Source: Ustulina deusta (lineage: Eukaryota; Ascomycota; Sordariomycetes; Xylariales; Xylariaceae). Taken from it: a stretch of 64,000 bases of DNA. Below the pieces are notes generated by a model. It ran no database searches. It saw only the letters and a program-made list of their open reading frames with translations, and was not told the DNA's origin. Within the stretch, counting starts at the first letter, position 1; the number at the start of each line of letters is the position of its first letter. The translations under genes were made by a program, and so were the position numbers. Where the stretch lies: contig JAJNNX010000009.1 of the NCBI GenBank assembly GCA_023159155.1, positions 124,001 to 188,000 on the forward strand, read 5' to 3'. Shown here piece by piece: positions 23,420 to 34,082 of the stretch.

Positions 23420-24199
23420 ATGCCGCCCAGTGCGATTCAGCGCATGAGGTGCGAGCGCCGCCAGCTTGAGGTAGAGAACCCCGACTACAAGGTTTTCTTT
23501 CGGGGTGACAATCTGCTCGAGCTTAGTGCCTTTGTCATCGGCCCCAACTTGAGCGTCTACAGAAATAAGCTCTTAGCGTTTGATTTTGTAATCCCAGAGG
23601 CTTACCCAACAGTAAGTCGGCGCTGTAATTGTCCTCTATATGACTCTAGAGTGAGGCGTGACTAACTGTGTATGCCTCAAAGGTACCACCCCAAGTCACA
23701 TTCGTCCAGTGTGGCAGCGAACGAATCCATCCTAAATTCCATCCTGATGGGACGGTGGACTTGAGTATCTTGCGCATCAGGCCGCATGGGGAGTGGCTCC
23801 CTGACTTGAGTATATTCACGAGCAAGTCTCCAGCCCATCTTTGTATCTGAAGCTCTTGGTACCCTAACCTAACGAGTAATCTCAAAAACAGTCCTGACCG
23901 TGATTCGCGCCGAGCTAGATCACGACCCAGACCGCCGTGATGCCTACCGCGAACTTCGATGCCCCGCGTACAACCAATTTGTTCAATATATGACCTGGCG
24001 CAGCCTGCTCCTGGACTACTTCGGCGTCAAGGGCCCTGAAGACGTCTCAGCCTTCCTCTGGGGATTCGCTCGGGCCCGTGGTTCGCGTATCATAGGCGAG
24101 CTCCTGGCAGAAGAGGAGGCTAACCGGAACGTAACCTCTTTTTCTACCCCGTACCGCCCCGGTATCACCTTCACCCCGGACTACAATCGCCTCATCTAG
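23420..24199 (+). CDS. Ubiquitin-conjugating-enzyme-like (UBC/E2-fold) protein lacking the catalytic cysteine
   Basis: Predicted 208 aa. Exons: 23420-23611, 23683-23809, 23892-24199. Donors are GTAAGT and GTATAT, acceptors AAG and CAG; one codon is split at the second junction. The E2 core is recognisable: the DYKVFFRG strand, the EAYPTVPPQVTF proline turn, then IHPKFHPDGTV, LSIL, and W...DLILTVIRAEL. In an active E2 the last block reads HPN...G-x-V-C-L-S-I-L. Here the Cys position is Asp90 and the HPN asparagine is Lys82. It should therefore not form a ubiquitin thioester by the normal route and may be a UEV-type cofactor or a diverged pseudo-enzyme. The C-terminal 100 residues (from about 108) are helical and unlike common E2 tails. 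Function is unknown. Confidence 0.78.
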
Positions 24200-24859
24200 T
24201 ATGCGAGGTTTACTCTTGAACTTGTCATGATTTAGACATTAACGCGCAATGAAAAAAAAAAAAAGTGAAACGGCTTCTGTCATAAGTGGCTGGTAGCTGA
24301 AATGTGCGGGTTACAGCACAATAGCGTTGATTCCTGGAACACTCTCATTAGCTTGGGAGGGTTTTGGTCCTGATATGACTACAAGGTTTAGTATAGCTAC
24401 CCTGCAGGATACTCATTACCCTCCAGCGACTTTAGCGTCTGACAGTTTTGTTTTTCGGGGAAAAGGCAAATCAGATTTTGAGACGGCTGTTGCTAGTTTC
24501 GGTTTAGGAAATGATGAATAGACTACACCAATAAGGTTTTTATTCGAGTTGCAATGTCCCGTATTATTAGTTTTCAAATTAGTTGTCAAATCGCCACTGT
24601 ACCTCTATACCCTGAAGGCTCATGCCAGAGCCTTAGGTATAGGGGGTATGGTAGCCCAAGAGCGTAGACCATCCATGCTGGCAATCTCTACTACAACGAA
24701 ATAAGGAATCTATGAGTGCTTAGGACCTAGCCTACGATACAGTTACTCGTGAGGGTCCTCAAACTTGGCTGCAGCGAGAAGGTCATCGGTACTCTTATTT
24801 ACCTGAGTAACTTAATGGATCATATAGACGGAAACATCGCCCCCCCTAAACTCGGTTCC
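24200..24859. other. Intergenic, convergent 3' ends
   Basis: Contains a short poly-A run near 24249 and no supported gene. Confidence 0.5.
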
Positions 24860-25851
24860 TTAAATGTTGAATGTGTGAGACTGAATACTGATCGTAGAGA
24901 CCTTGAAGACCTTGTTATCTGAAGTGGTAAGTCCACTTGAAGTGGCCTCATTGAGAGCCAAGGTGCGAGCAAACGTTGAGTCCGCCGCATTCAAGGTGAT
25001 GACGGTATCAATATACTCTGTGGCTGTTGTGTCAGGGCTTACACTGGGTGGGTGAATGAAGATGGGCAAGACATACGATGTGAGGCGACGGTTCCGGTGC
25101 AAGCATCCACCTGACACTCCACAGCTGTTCCCCAGCCTTGGGCCTGCCCGGAGCCTAAACCGCAAGGTTTAGCGATATCCAAATATCCTGGCCCTTCAGC
25201 AGTACTTACTAGTTGATAGACTTGATACCACATTGCCGTTAATTGATACAGTCTGGTCGTACTTGCCGGTACTATCGTTATAGACATCTAACGGGACAAG
25301 TCAGCGCCATCATGCCGTCAAACATAGCCGTAGGCTTGTGGACGTACAGTGCATGATAAGATGGTCTCCCGCAGATGCTGGGACTTGCGTGCCCCCAAGT
25401 TGTTCGCCTGAAAGATGTCAATGCTGCTCGTTGGTATTGTCGTTTGTGTGTTACAAGAACTACATACCTTGGAGCGTGCTTGCCCATGTACACCACTGTC
25501 CGGCGGACGCTCCGCAGTTCCTGTGAGCACGGCATTAATAAATTAAGTCTCTCATCGTGTACCTGTCAGCTAGTAATCTACTGCGAGCACTTACGCAGCT
25601 GGAGACTCAAAGGAAACAGCTAGGGCCTGGATCAAATCGCCGGCACTAGTTCCCATGCCCGGCCAAAGCGCAAGACGCTCCTCTTGCGGGCTCGGCACTT
25701 TCGGTAGAACCAGCGTAGTCGTCGCCTCTCGAATCCACGACTGGGTCGGGCCGAGAGAGAAATAGGGGCCGAAGCCGATGGTATCCTCGCCGTGGGCAAT
25801 CCCAAGAAGGGCGGCCAGGAAGGCCAAGGACACAGATCCGGCGCTGGGCAT
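24860..25851 (-). CDS. Secreted protein of unknown function, conserved fungal type
   Basis: Predicted 229-aa extracellular protein in six exons (minus strand): 25851-25595, 25520-25468, 25407-25348, 25287-25210, 25154-25077, 25023-24860. All five introns have GTAAGT, GTATGT or GTACGT-like donors and keep frame through split codons. Residues 1-21 form a hydrophobic signal peptide ending near AHG. The mature part has paired cysteines (NCGAS...QWC and VEC...DAC) and is rich in Thr, Ser and Gly. Conserved-looking segments are LVLPKVPSP, LALWPGMGTS and AQGWGTAVEC. The pattern is like beta-sandwich secreted proteins of filamentous fungi, but I recognise no catalytic motif and assign no enzyme class. 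Only one stop-free path through the splice sites was found, which supports a real gene. Confidence 0.75.
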
Positions 25852-27136
25852 GTTATCTGATTTTCTGTACTATTCTAACACAAATGCGATTAAATGGATC
25901 TGCGGAAGCTGGTGTAGGTGAAAACATTGCCATAGTAATGGCGCTTGATTGACAATTTATAACAACATCGTCTGCCACGTAGGCGTGGAGATGGAGTTCC
26001 AGTCTCAGCATAGGCTGAATCAATTTCTCCATCCAATTGCACCTTGTATGGGGCTCGTTCCTCATGAGTCTCTACCTACACTTTACAGATTTGCAGATGT
26101 TGTTTCTGCGGTAGCTCATTCGTGCGTTTCAGACCCTTGATGTACGGTAGATCAGGGGTTTATTTCTCCGGTGACAACTCGATATAGTAGGTTGCCCACT
26201 CTCCAACCCCGCCATGTTTCAATGCAGCTAGATGGAAGACGTCCGATTTGTGGAGATTCGAGTTCTTGATGTGTATAGCTAGAAACCCATGAATTTGTAC
26301 GCGTCTCTCTCCATCCCGATGGACTGCACTAGATGTAAGCCCTTCGGCAGCTAGTATAGACTAGTGCAATATAAGAATCCCTCATAAAAAGCCGGTATTC
26401 AGATAGTATTTGAACAGAATCGTATGGTCCGTGGATAACACGGATACTTATCGAAGTGATCGCGCGAAAGAGGAGTGTTACCACAGACAAGACTGCTTGG
26501 AACTCAGTCTCAGGCAATACTCATATCAAGTTACACCTAAGGGACTTTGAAAAGGCTCGCGCTTGGTCGGAGATAAGGCATTACTGCTTTTATCCAACGG
26601 AACAAAACCGACCCATGGTACCTATGCCTACCACACTACATGTACGCGTACATGTTCTAAATATCATAGGTAATAGAAATACACCTTCCCTCCATTGGGA
26701 CATAGGTACATCCTTATTTGAGTGGCGTATTACTGCCAGGATCATTTCTTATGAATCAGCTTCTTTGTATGGTGAAGGAGCTTGATTCATGCAGTTGCAT
26801 TGGCTAACTAGCACTACCTAGTTAGAGCCTCAATATCCCCCAGCAACATATCACTACGTCTACCTGTCTAACTGGCAGAATGTGTCTCTAGATTTGAGTC
26901 TCCCCACTCCTTGGTTTAATAGTAGAGCCCTAGCTAAAAGCGCACTGATATAGCTGTAGGACTCATGATACAATCTGTTTCCCACAACCTTACAGACGGA
27001 ACAGCACCAAAGAGATACCCTCGTCTTCGATATCAGCTTGTGGGGAGCGATTGGTGGAGCCATATATATCTTATATAAGCCTATGAACTTGGTGACGATA
27101 AATTTACTTAGATACTGAGGCCCCCTGATCCATAGG
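25852..27136. other. Intergenic stretch, no gene seen
   Basis: 1.3 kb with only short unsupported frames (for example 26456-26785). It is upstream of the secreted-protein gene and downstream of the DUF7708-like gene. No repeat or RNA is recognised. Confidence 0.45.
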
Positions 27137-29119
27137 CTACAATTCGATCCTCCTGCCATACCTCGCTACTTCCCTCGCTTCCTTCGTTGCGATGTGTCTA
27201 TCCTTGAACTGCACATACGTTGGCAGCACTAGCGACTGCCCTGCCGTTGTAATGAGGATATTAAACACCGTCCTCGGCTGTCGTTGTCGTGCAAATAAGA
27301 CATCCAGAAGTTGCCGACATCCCTCCCCTCCATCCCCCCACTCGAGATCATTCAGTCCGTCAATCACGCAGTACATCAGAACAGGCGTGTGTTCTAGCAA
27401 GGCCCGTAAGACTTCGAGACTCGCGCCCCATGATTCATTCCCCCCATCCAATGCCGCCAGAGTTTCTGCACTGACATCCAAGTCGTCCTCCGCTGCGCTA
27501 AACTGTAACAGCTGGTGAATCAAACTGTACACCACCCCGACTAACCCCACTCGCACAATGCTCATCCCTGGCCGTATTTCCCTCGGCTGCGGCCGCTGGC
27601 AGAAATGCGAGATGAGCGGCGTCTCCGCCTGCCAGGCCGCTGCAACAACTGCCAGAGCTGCCGCTCGCGCGCTGGTAGTCCCCGCTATGTCGTAGGGACT
27701 TGATATCCACAGCGTGCGCGGTGCCACGTTCTCGACCATCCACGTGCGTAGCTTTGGAAGTACCTCGTCCTCGGCGAGCCAGAAGCTGCCCGCGCCGAAC
27801 AGACCCGGGCCAGCGTCCCCGATGATGAAAGGCGCGAGGGTGGGGCCGTGGGTGCGGGCTTGGGCGCGGGTTATGCTGGCGGGAGATACGTCTCGGACAA
27901 CACGGGATGCCGGCTCGATTGCCAAGCGGGTCCGGTCGGTGAGTCTGCTATCCATCCAGCTCGCCTCCATCAGGATGACCATTCGGCGCCCAGCCGACGT
28001 GTCCTGCGGTGCGTAGTTCTGCCGCTGGCGTCGCAATTCAGTCTCCAGACTGGAAACCTTGCCGCTGAGGATGGCAATCATAGCCGTGCTGCCGACGGAA
28101 GCTTCACGATACAATTCATTGATGCAATCCTCCAGATCGTTCGTCGCATCGTTGCACCCGTTCTTCAGGTTCTCATTGAAGCTGGAAAATACCCTCGATA
28201 GCTTCGAGTGTAAGTACCATTTGATGGCGTCCCGGTAGAACTCGAACATGCGAGCATAAATGTTGGCAAGCTTTTTTCTCAGCCTCTGGGTCTTGATGAT
28301 GACGATGAGGTTAGAGCACGTCGCCACCTTGTCGGAAATGCTGGCGATGGATCCGGACAATGTTTCAGCGATGTCGCTGTGATTCTTGGCTGCCTGATTT
28401 GATTAGTTATTTGTGAATCCCAAGGACGCATCTGGATTGCTCACCTTCATCAGACAAGAAAGGCTCGCGGCTAATACCGAGGTGTACATGTTCTGTGACG
28501 GAAATATTGCAAGGATGTTCTTGTGGTCATCGAGAGTGCCGCAGAGGCTCTTGAAAGCTTTATATATCTATTTGGCAGATGTTAGAATGATTAGACTCAA
28601 ACGCGCAACTATCTAATCCCAGACTTACCGGCCCGTGGCTTTCCTTCCACTTCTTCTCTAGGTTATCGACAGACGCCCTAAGCTCGTTAAAATCGCCGTG
28701 TACTGAATTCTCGAGGATTTCGGTCGCCTTCGTCTTCGCTGACTTGGCTGATGACATACCGATGCGCTGCAGCATTGACGGTTTCGTATCTTCATTAAAC
28801 CTTTCAACAAGCCCCCGCAGCGCCTCTCTGGCGATTTCCGCCACGTCAAAGTCCTGTGAGCTAGTTCTATCAGGCATGGTCCAGAAAGCACCAGAGTCTC
28901 ATCTTACGAAGTGCTATTGTCCGCCGGGCTTTCGTAGAGGAGCTTCAGGCGTCTTATCTCCTCCAGCTCCTCTTCGTTGTCTATCTCTTCTTGTGCCGCC
29001 TTCGTCGACTGTTCCAGCTCGTCAACCCCAGTGAGCTGGTCCGTGAACCGGCGAATAATCACCCTTCCCTCGAGCCTCCGGGCCTCCAGATCGTCGAGCG
29101 GCGGGCTAGGACTGGCCAT
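27137..29119 (-). CDS. DUF7708-like fungal protein with an atypical nucleotide-binding region
   Basis: Predicted 607 aa. Exons (minus): 29119-28908, 28860-28629, 28567-28445, 28393-27137. Residues about 1-65 are charged and coiled-coil-like. Residues about 75-330 resemble the all-helical DUF7708 region found at the N terminus of many fungal NACHT/STAND proteins (LCGTLDDHKNIL, QNMYTSVLAASL, ISDKVATCSN, AIKWYLHSKL). The C-terminal part looks like a degenerate P-loop domain: WISSPYDIAGTTSARAA stands where a Walker A loop would be and lacks GxxxxGK[ST], while a Walker B-like strand (VLMYCVIDGLNDLE) and a sensor-like ILITTAG follow. No WD40, ANK or TPR repeats are attached, and the protein ends at GRRIEL. 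Divergent from the AAA ATPase gene, 608 bp away. Function is unknown; nucleotide binding is doubtful. Confidence 0.75.
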
Positions 29120-29727
29120 CTGAGGCTTGTTGGTTGACAAAACGGCAGAGTACCAGCAGTCTGAATTTCGGAGATATTGCCGCCTTCTGGGCGCTCGCTC
29201 CCCTCGATACAATCACCCAAAATGAGAGCCTCATCTGCAGGCGGGGGGGGGCCGAATCCAAGCGTCTGCCTAAAATTCATCTGCATGAGGGCACCCAACA
29301 ACAAGTGCTGATTGGCCCTGTATGTCGACAACAGCACGGAGCTAGACACTAGCAGTCCGCCAGGCTTACTGTACTTGGTATAGGATACTTAGCAACAGGC
29401 TCTTTATAGCTCAGCCCCTTGCGCCATAACCCTTGTAATTCAACCAAGTAGCCAATGTGATTGATTTGTGATTTGAGGGGTTATGCTATTTTTGTACTTC
29501 GGACCTTAAGAGAGCAGATATAATGCGGTAGCCCTGTTTCAGATCCTCTTTATTCCTTTATATCAATTTGATTGGCGGCTTCTGTCTACAACAATGTTCA
29601 TTGGCTTCTAGAGGACTTGGAAAATTCTAACCCCCCTTTGCTGTTGCTTTCCTCATTTGCGCAGCTTAGCTAGGGAACTTGGGTTGATAGACCAACCGAC
29701 CGCCTGGCTTGGTGCAAGTCGATCAAA
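29120..29727. promoter_or_regulatory. Divergent promoter between the DUF7708-like and AAA ATPase genes
   Basis: 608 bp between two start codons. The only promoter space available to both genes. An upstream in-frame ATG at 29212 for the minus-strand gene was judged less likely than 29119. Confidence 0.5.
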
Positions 29728-32700
29728 ATGTCTACCTCTCAGCCTCTGACGAGCTCCGAAAACTGCATTCGCTCAAGTAAAGATGCCCTCACTTCGGTAA
29801 TGGAGACTTCATTGAACGAAATGCCCCCCGCTGAGACTGAAAACAATGCTCCGGTGGAAAACAGCGTCAGATCCAATCCCGAAATGCCAGAAGAAATAGA
29901 TCTATGTAAGGTTTGAATATTTTGCTTTAAGATAACCAAACTAGTCTGACATTCTCAAAGCCACCCAGGCCGAGCTTGTCGTTTCAGCTGAGAAAGCTCT
30001 CGTGGTGTCTATGTCTAGTATCATCGCGACTGTGACCAGTGACACGGGAAAGGAAGATGCCAAAGAGCCACCGCAGGAAGAGGAGTCTGCCAACACACTC
30101 CTGACTAAGTCGACAAAATCAATCACTTTGAAGCACCACAATGGGGTAGAATTCATGCTACCGCTGGCTCTCTGCCAAACACAAAAGGTGCGTTACTCGC
30201 CCTCCCCATAGGTCTGGCTCCTAACCTGCCGTAGGGCATGGAAGATCTTATCAAATTAACCTACGGAGATGATGAAGAGGCAAAAAAGGAGATTGACCAA
30301 GGCAAGTACGAGCTTACCGCGAACGGAGTCAATATCCTCCCTCATTTCTGGGATATACTGGTTGAGCCGGGGTGGGAGGTTACCATTCGGCTCAAGTCTC
30401 AGTCCAAGACTACTCTATTCTACGATTCTGACGAATCTGAGGATTCACCCGAGTCTAAGGAAAACACGGAAACGTTGGAGACTTCGTATACAGAAAAACT
30501 CAAATATACAGTCACCACTTTCGTACAGGAATTTCGAAATGAGTTTGTTTTCTTATACAGCCAATCCTACGACGAACCCGTGGCGTTGGATGATAAAGCC
30601 CGAGAGCTCCCTATACTAGAGGAAGTACAAACCATCATCGCTCCTCGCTCGACGATGTGGGGGCCTATGAAGAAAGCCCCCAAGGGCAAACCCAGATTGG
30701 GTCGTGGCGACATGGTCGGTGAGAAGAGGTTGCGCATCCACTCGCCATTCTTGCTCAATGCTTTAAAATCGATCATCAAGTACTCGTCCAAAGTACCGTC
30801 CGGTGCAGATACTGGAAACCTCAACGATGGGGAATTTTCGCATCCTTACCAAGACCTTTTTCACCACAAACAGGAGCTATCTGACTACAAGAAGGAGACT
30901 GCTGGACCGCGGGCCAACCACACACCTGAGTACAACGCGGAATGCGACCGCCATATCGATTTTCTGCTTCAGTACCTTGACCAGGAGCCCAACGTTCGGA
31001 TCAAGGCGTTGGAAGTTATGTGGGTAAAGAGTATACCTACAACAACATTCGCTGGATTTTGGCTACTGATGAAGCCTGGGTATGACGTATACGTCGAAGA
31101 AGATGGGCAGCTAAACGCTTACGTTGTCGACTGGGTGTCTGGCGGCGTCGACTACCTATCTCCCAGTCAGTGGTCAACCAGCGTTCAGGGTTATGACGTT
31201 TGCGTGTGGTATCTGAAATATGATGGAAAAGTGGTCGGGCGGGGATCCAAGCTCATTCACGTTCCAGTATTTGATAATGAGAGAGACATATTGTCCCTAC
31301 CTATATTCCCGACTAGATTCCAAGACAAGATGGATGGCGGTGCGCGGCGAAAACAGCTTATTGAACGCGGGCGCATGGCCTTCCGACTTGCGAAAGGTCC
31401 CACGTACTTGGAGTACACCGGCCTGGGGCTGAAGCCAGGCTGGAAGCAGGTGAGTTGGTGTTCACACATCATGACACAACTACTTGATCGCCATGCTAAC
31501 CGCCATCCCAGTATCACCAAGCCCGAGTAGTCATTGAACACGAATCTCAACCGTGGAAGAAGGAGGAATTTTGTGACATGCATAAACGGTTGTTCGAGAG
31601 CGATGAGAAGAAAGACATTGGCGAAAGAGCTAGAGCTCCTTGTTGCAAGTGCCGCGAGTGTAGAGATATTGACACTGCGGCACAGAAATATATATCTGCA
31701 ACCTTCAGCGACTATGACGACATTGACCCCAAAGAGGTCGGTGAGCTTTCGGACCACCAGTACATGATCTTTCTCTCTCACATGTTTGGATTTATCCTCA
31801 AGGATCGTAGCTACGGTAAGTTCGCCTGCCCGGTTAATAATAATGCCCACAAGTTTCCTCACCTTCGCTCCAGATATTCTTGACGTCGGCCGTCTAGTCG
31901 ACGTAAAAATTGTGGAAAACGCGATCGATCGACTTGTCATGCGACCGGAGGCAAACAAGGACGCAATCAAAGCAATTGTGAAGACTTACACGGACAGTGG
32001 CCAAGTCGGGCACTTTAACGCCGATTTTATCCAGGGAAAGGGTGAAGGCCAGATATTCCTCTTACATGGACCGCCTGGGACCGGGAAAACTCTCACGGCC
32101 GGTATGCACAATGACCAATCGTCTAGAGGGGATACTAACATTGCTCTAGAATCTGTCGCAGAGTATACGAGAAGGCCACTGCTCAGTATTACCGCGGCCG
32201 ATTTAGGCCACGAGCCTATGGATCTGGAGAAAAATCTGCTGCAATTTTTGAAAAATGCCAGCACCTGGGACGCTATTGTGTTGCTCGACGAAGCGGACGT
32301 CTATCTCGAGCAGCGTTCGGCTCACGACCTCAGACGAAACAGTGTCGTCTCCAGTAAGACCCGTCTATTAATGCCCCAAGAGGAAAGTACTTACAAACGC
32401 TCTTCGCGACAGTTTTTCTGCGGGCGATGGAATACTTCCAAGGCATTTTGTTTTTGACCACGAACCGCGTGGGCCACTTCGACGAAGCATTCAAGTCCCG
32501 CATCCACGTAGCGATTGGATACGAGCCCCTCGACGACGGTGCGCGGGAGAAGATATGGGACAATCTCTTCCGCAAACTCAAGGAAGACCACAAGAACGGC
32601 GGGCCCGAAATCCTCTACGAGTATGACGCAAAGCAGTACGTCAAGAAGGATCCGGAAGTCAAGAAATTAAAATGGAATGGCCGTGAAATCCGCAATGGTA

Positions 32701-32996
32701 TGTTTTTCATCTTGTTTCGTGTCTGTTCGAGGCTGATTCGCGAATTTTCAGCTTTCCAAACGGCCGTTGCTCTTGCCGTTTTCGATTCCAAGATAGCTAG
32801 AGAAAAAGGTGCCTCTGACGAAGACTCTATTCCAGAGATTAAGGAGAAACATCTCACTCAAGTGGTCAATATGTCAACGGCGTTCAGGGAGTACATCACG
32901 GCAACCCATGAAGGTGTTGAAGATGCAGATAGGGCATATAAGCTAGGGATCCGACATGATAGATTAGGGAATGTGACTAGTGGGGGAAGTGGGTAG
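29728..32996 (+). CDS. AAA-family ATPase with N-terminal DUF7025-like domain
   Basis: Predicted 961 aa in eight exons: 29728-29905, 29961-30187, 30235-31449, 31512-31815, 31874-32101, 32150-32353, 32413-32697, 32752-32996. All introns are short GT-AG and restore family sequence. The N-terminal third is acidic and low-complexity. A middle domain (about 300-480, with LEVMWVKS, YVVDWVSGG, YDVCVWYLKYDG) matches the DUF7025 module typical of a large fungal ATPase family. The C-terminal AAA core is intact: Walker A GPPGTGKT at 707-714, Walker B LLDEADVYLEQR at about 762-773, sensor FLTTNR, arginine-finger region FKSRIH, and the expected lid. No targeting signal is obvious. Substrate is unknown; a remodelling or unfoldase role is inferred from the family. 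Divergent partner of the DUF7708-like gene. Confidence 0.9.
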
Positions 32997-34082
32997 ATTT
33001 ATGACATGATGAAGCAACCAAAAAAAAACCATCACAAAAGCGATCACAGGAGAGGATTTTTGTTTCGTGAGCGAGCGGCTCAAATTCTACAAATAAATAA
33101 TTACCACACCAACGTTAAAGAAGTATATACCGCTGGACACCAAAACTAGACAGGAGAAAAAGTGACGGGGATATTTCAGGAATTATTGGGGTGATGATCT
33201 AAACAGATCTTTAAATGCCGACATTGGTTTTCTAATGATCTAAAAATGGTACACGAATCTGTTGTCATCTATCTTGCAGGGAATCTCGCCTCTGGGAAGA
33301 CGTTGAGGCTGCATCGCTGTAATAAGGATGTAATAAGCCTTAGGAGTGGTTGATGAGACATAAAATCCAGCTTACGTAGTCTATGCAGCTAGATAGTAAT
33401 TAATTCTCTTTGGGTGCCAATGTCTACGGTTTCTTTTCCTCTGCCTTTGCCAGAAAATTCCTTGACCTTCTTAGCCGTGGGACGCTTTCTGAGAGGGGTC
33501 ATCACTTAGTAGGCAATAGTGGCACGAACAATTGACAAGGAGGAATTCAATCTAACCCTAATGGTGTTGGCTCTTCGCTTTGAGCGAAGAAATTTTCAAA
33601 AACCAATGAGCTTAAAAGTACATATTGATTTGTCTTGTTCTAGGAACTCATGGATGATGCTCCGAGACTAGATGTGACAAATGAGGATACCTATCCCCAG
33701 GTCCTGGGAACTACCATCTACAGTTTCTATGCTATGTCTAAATGAAAATCCCGATCTCAGGTGTTATGGAACTAATCGTGAAAGACGATAACACGGCTAT
33801 ATCAGGAGAATATAAGCCAACAGGGAAAAGTCTGCGGGCATAGATAGAACTTCCCTCGTTATGCAGTGCTAATAAGTCATTACTAGAAGACCCAGCAGTC
33901 CGAACTGAGACATCAAATCTAATCTTGAAATGGAGAACATAATGCATCAGGGTGCTGTTTGTTTCGGTGTGGTTAGTTACTGATGCCAATTGGACAGTTC
34001 GTCAATATCATTAAAAGTTCCGGGTATCGCTATCATTGACTTCATTCCCGTCCTTCTACCGTGTTAGTTTGCAGCTTACTTT
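32997..34082. other. Intergenic, convergent 3' ends
   Basis: 1.1 kb with no supported gene. The frame at 33738-33989 (minus) is short and unrecognised. Confidence 0.5.
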
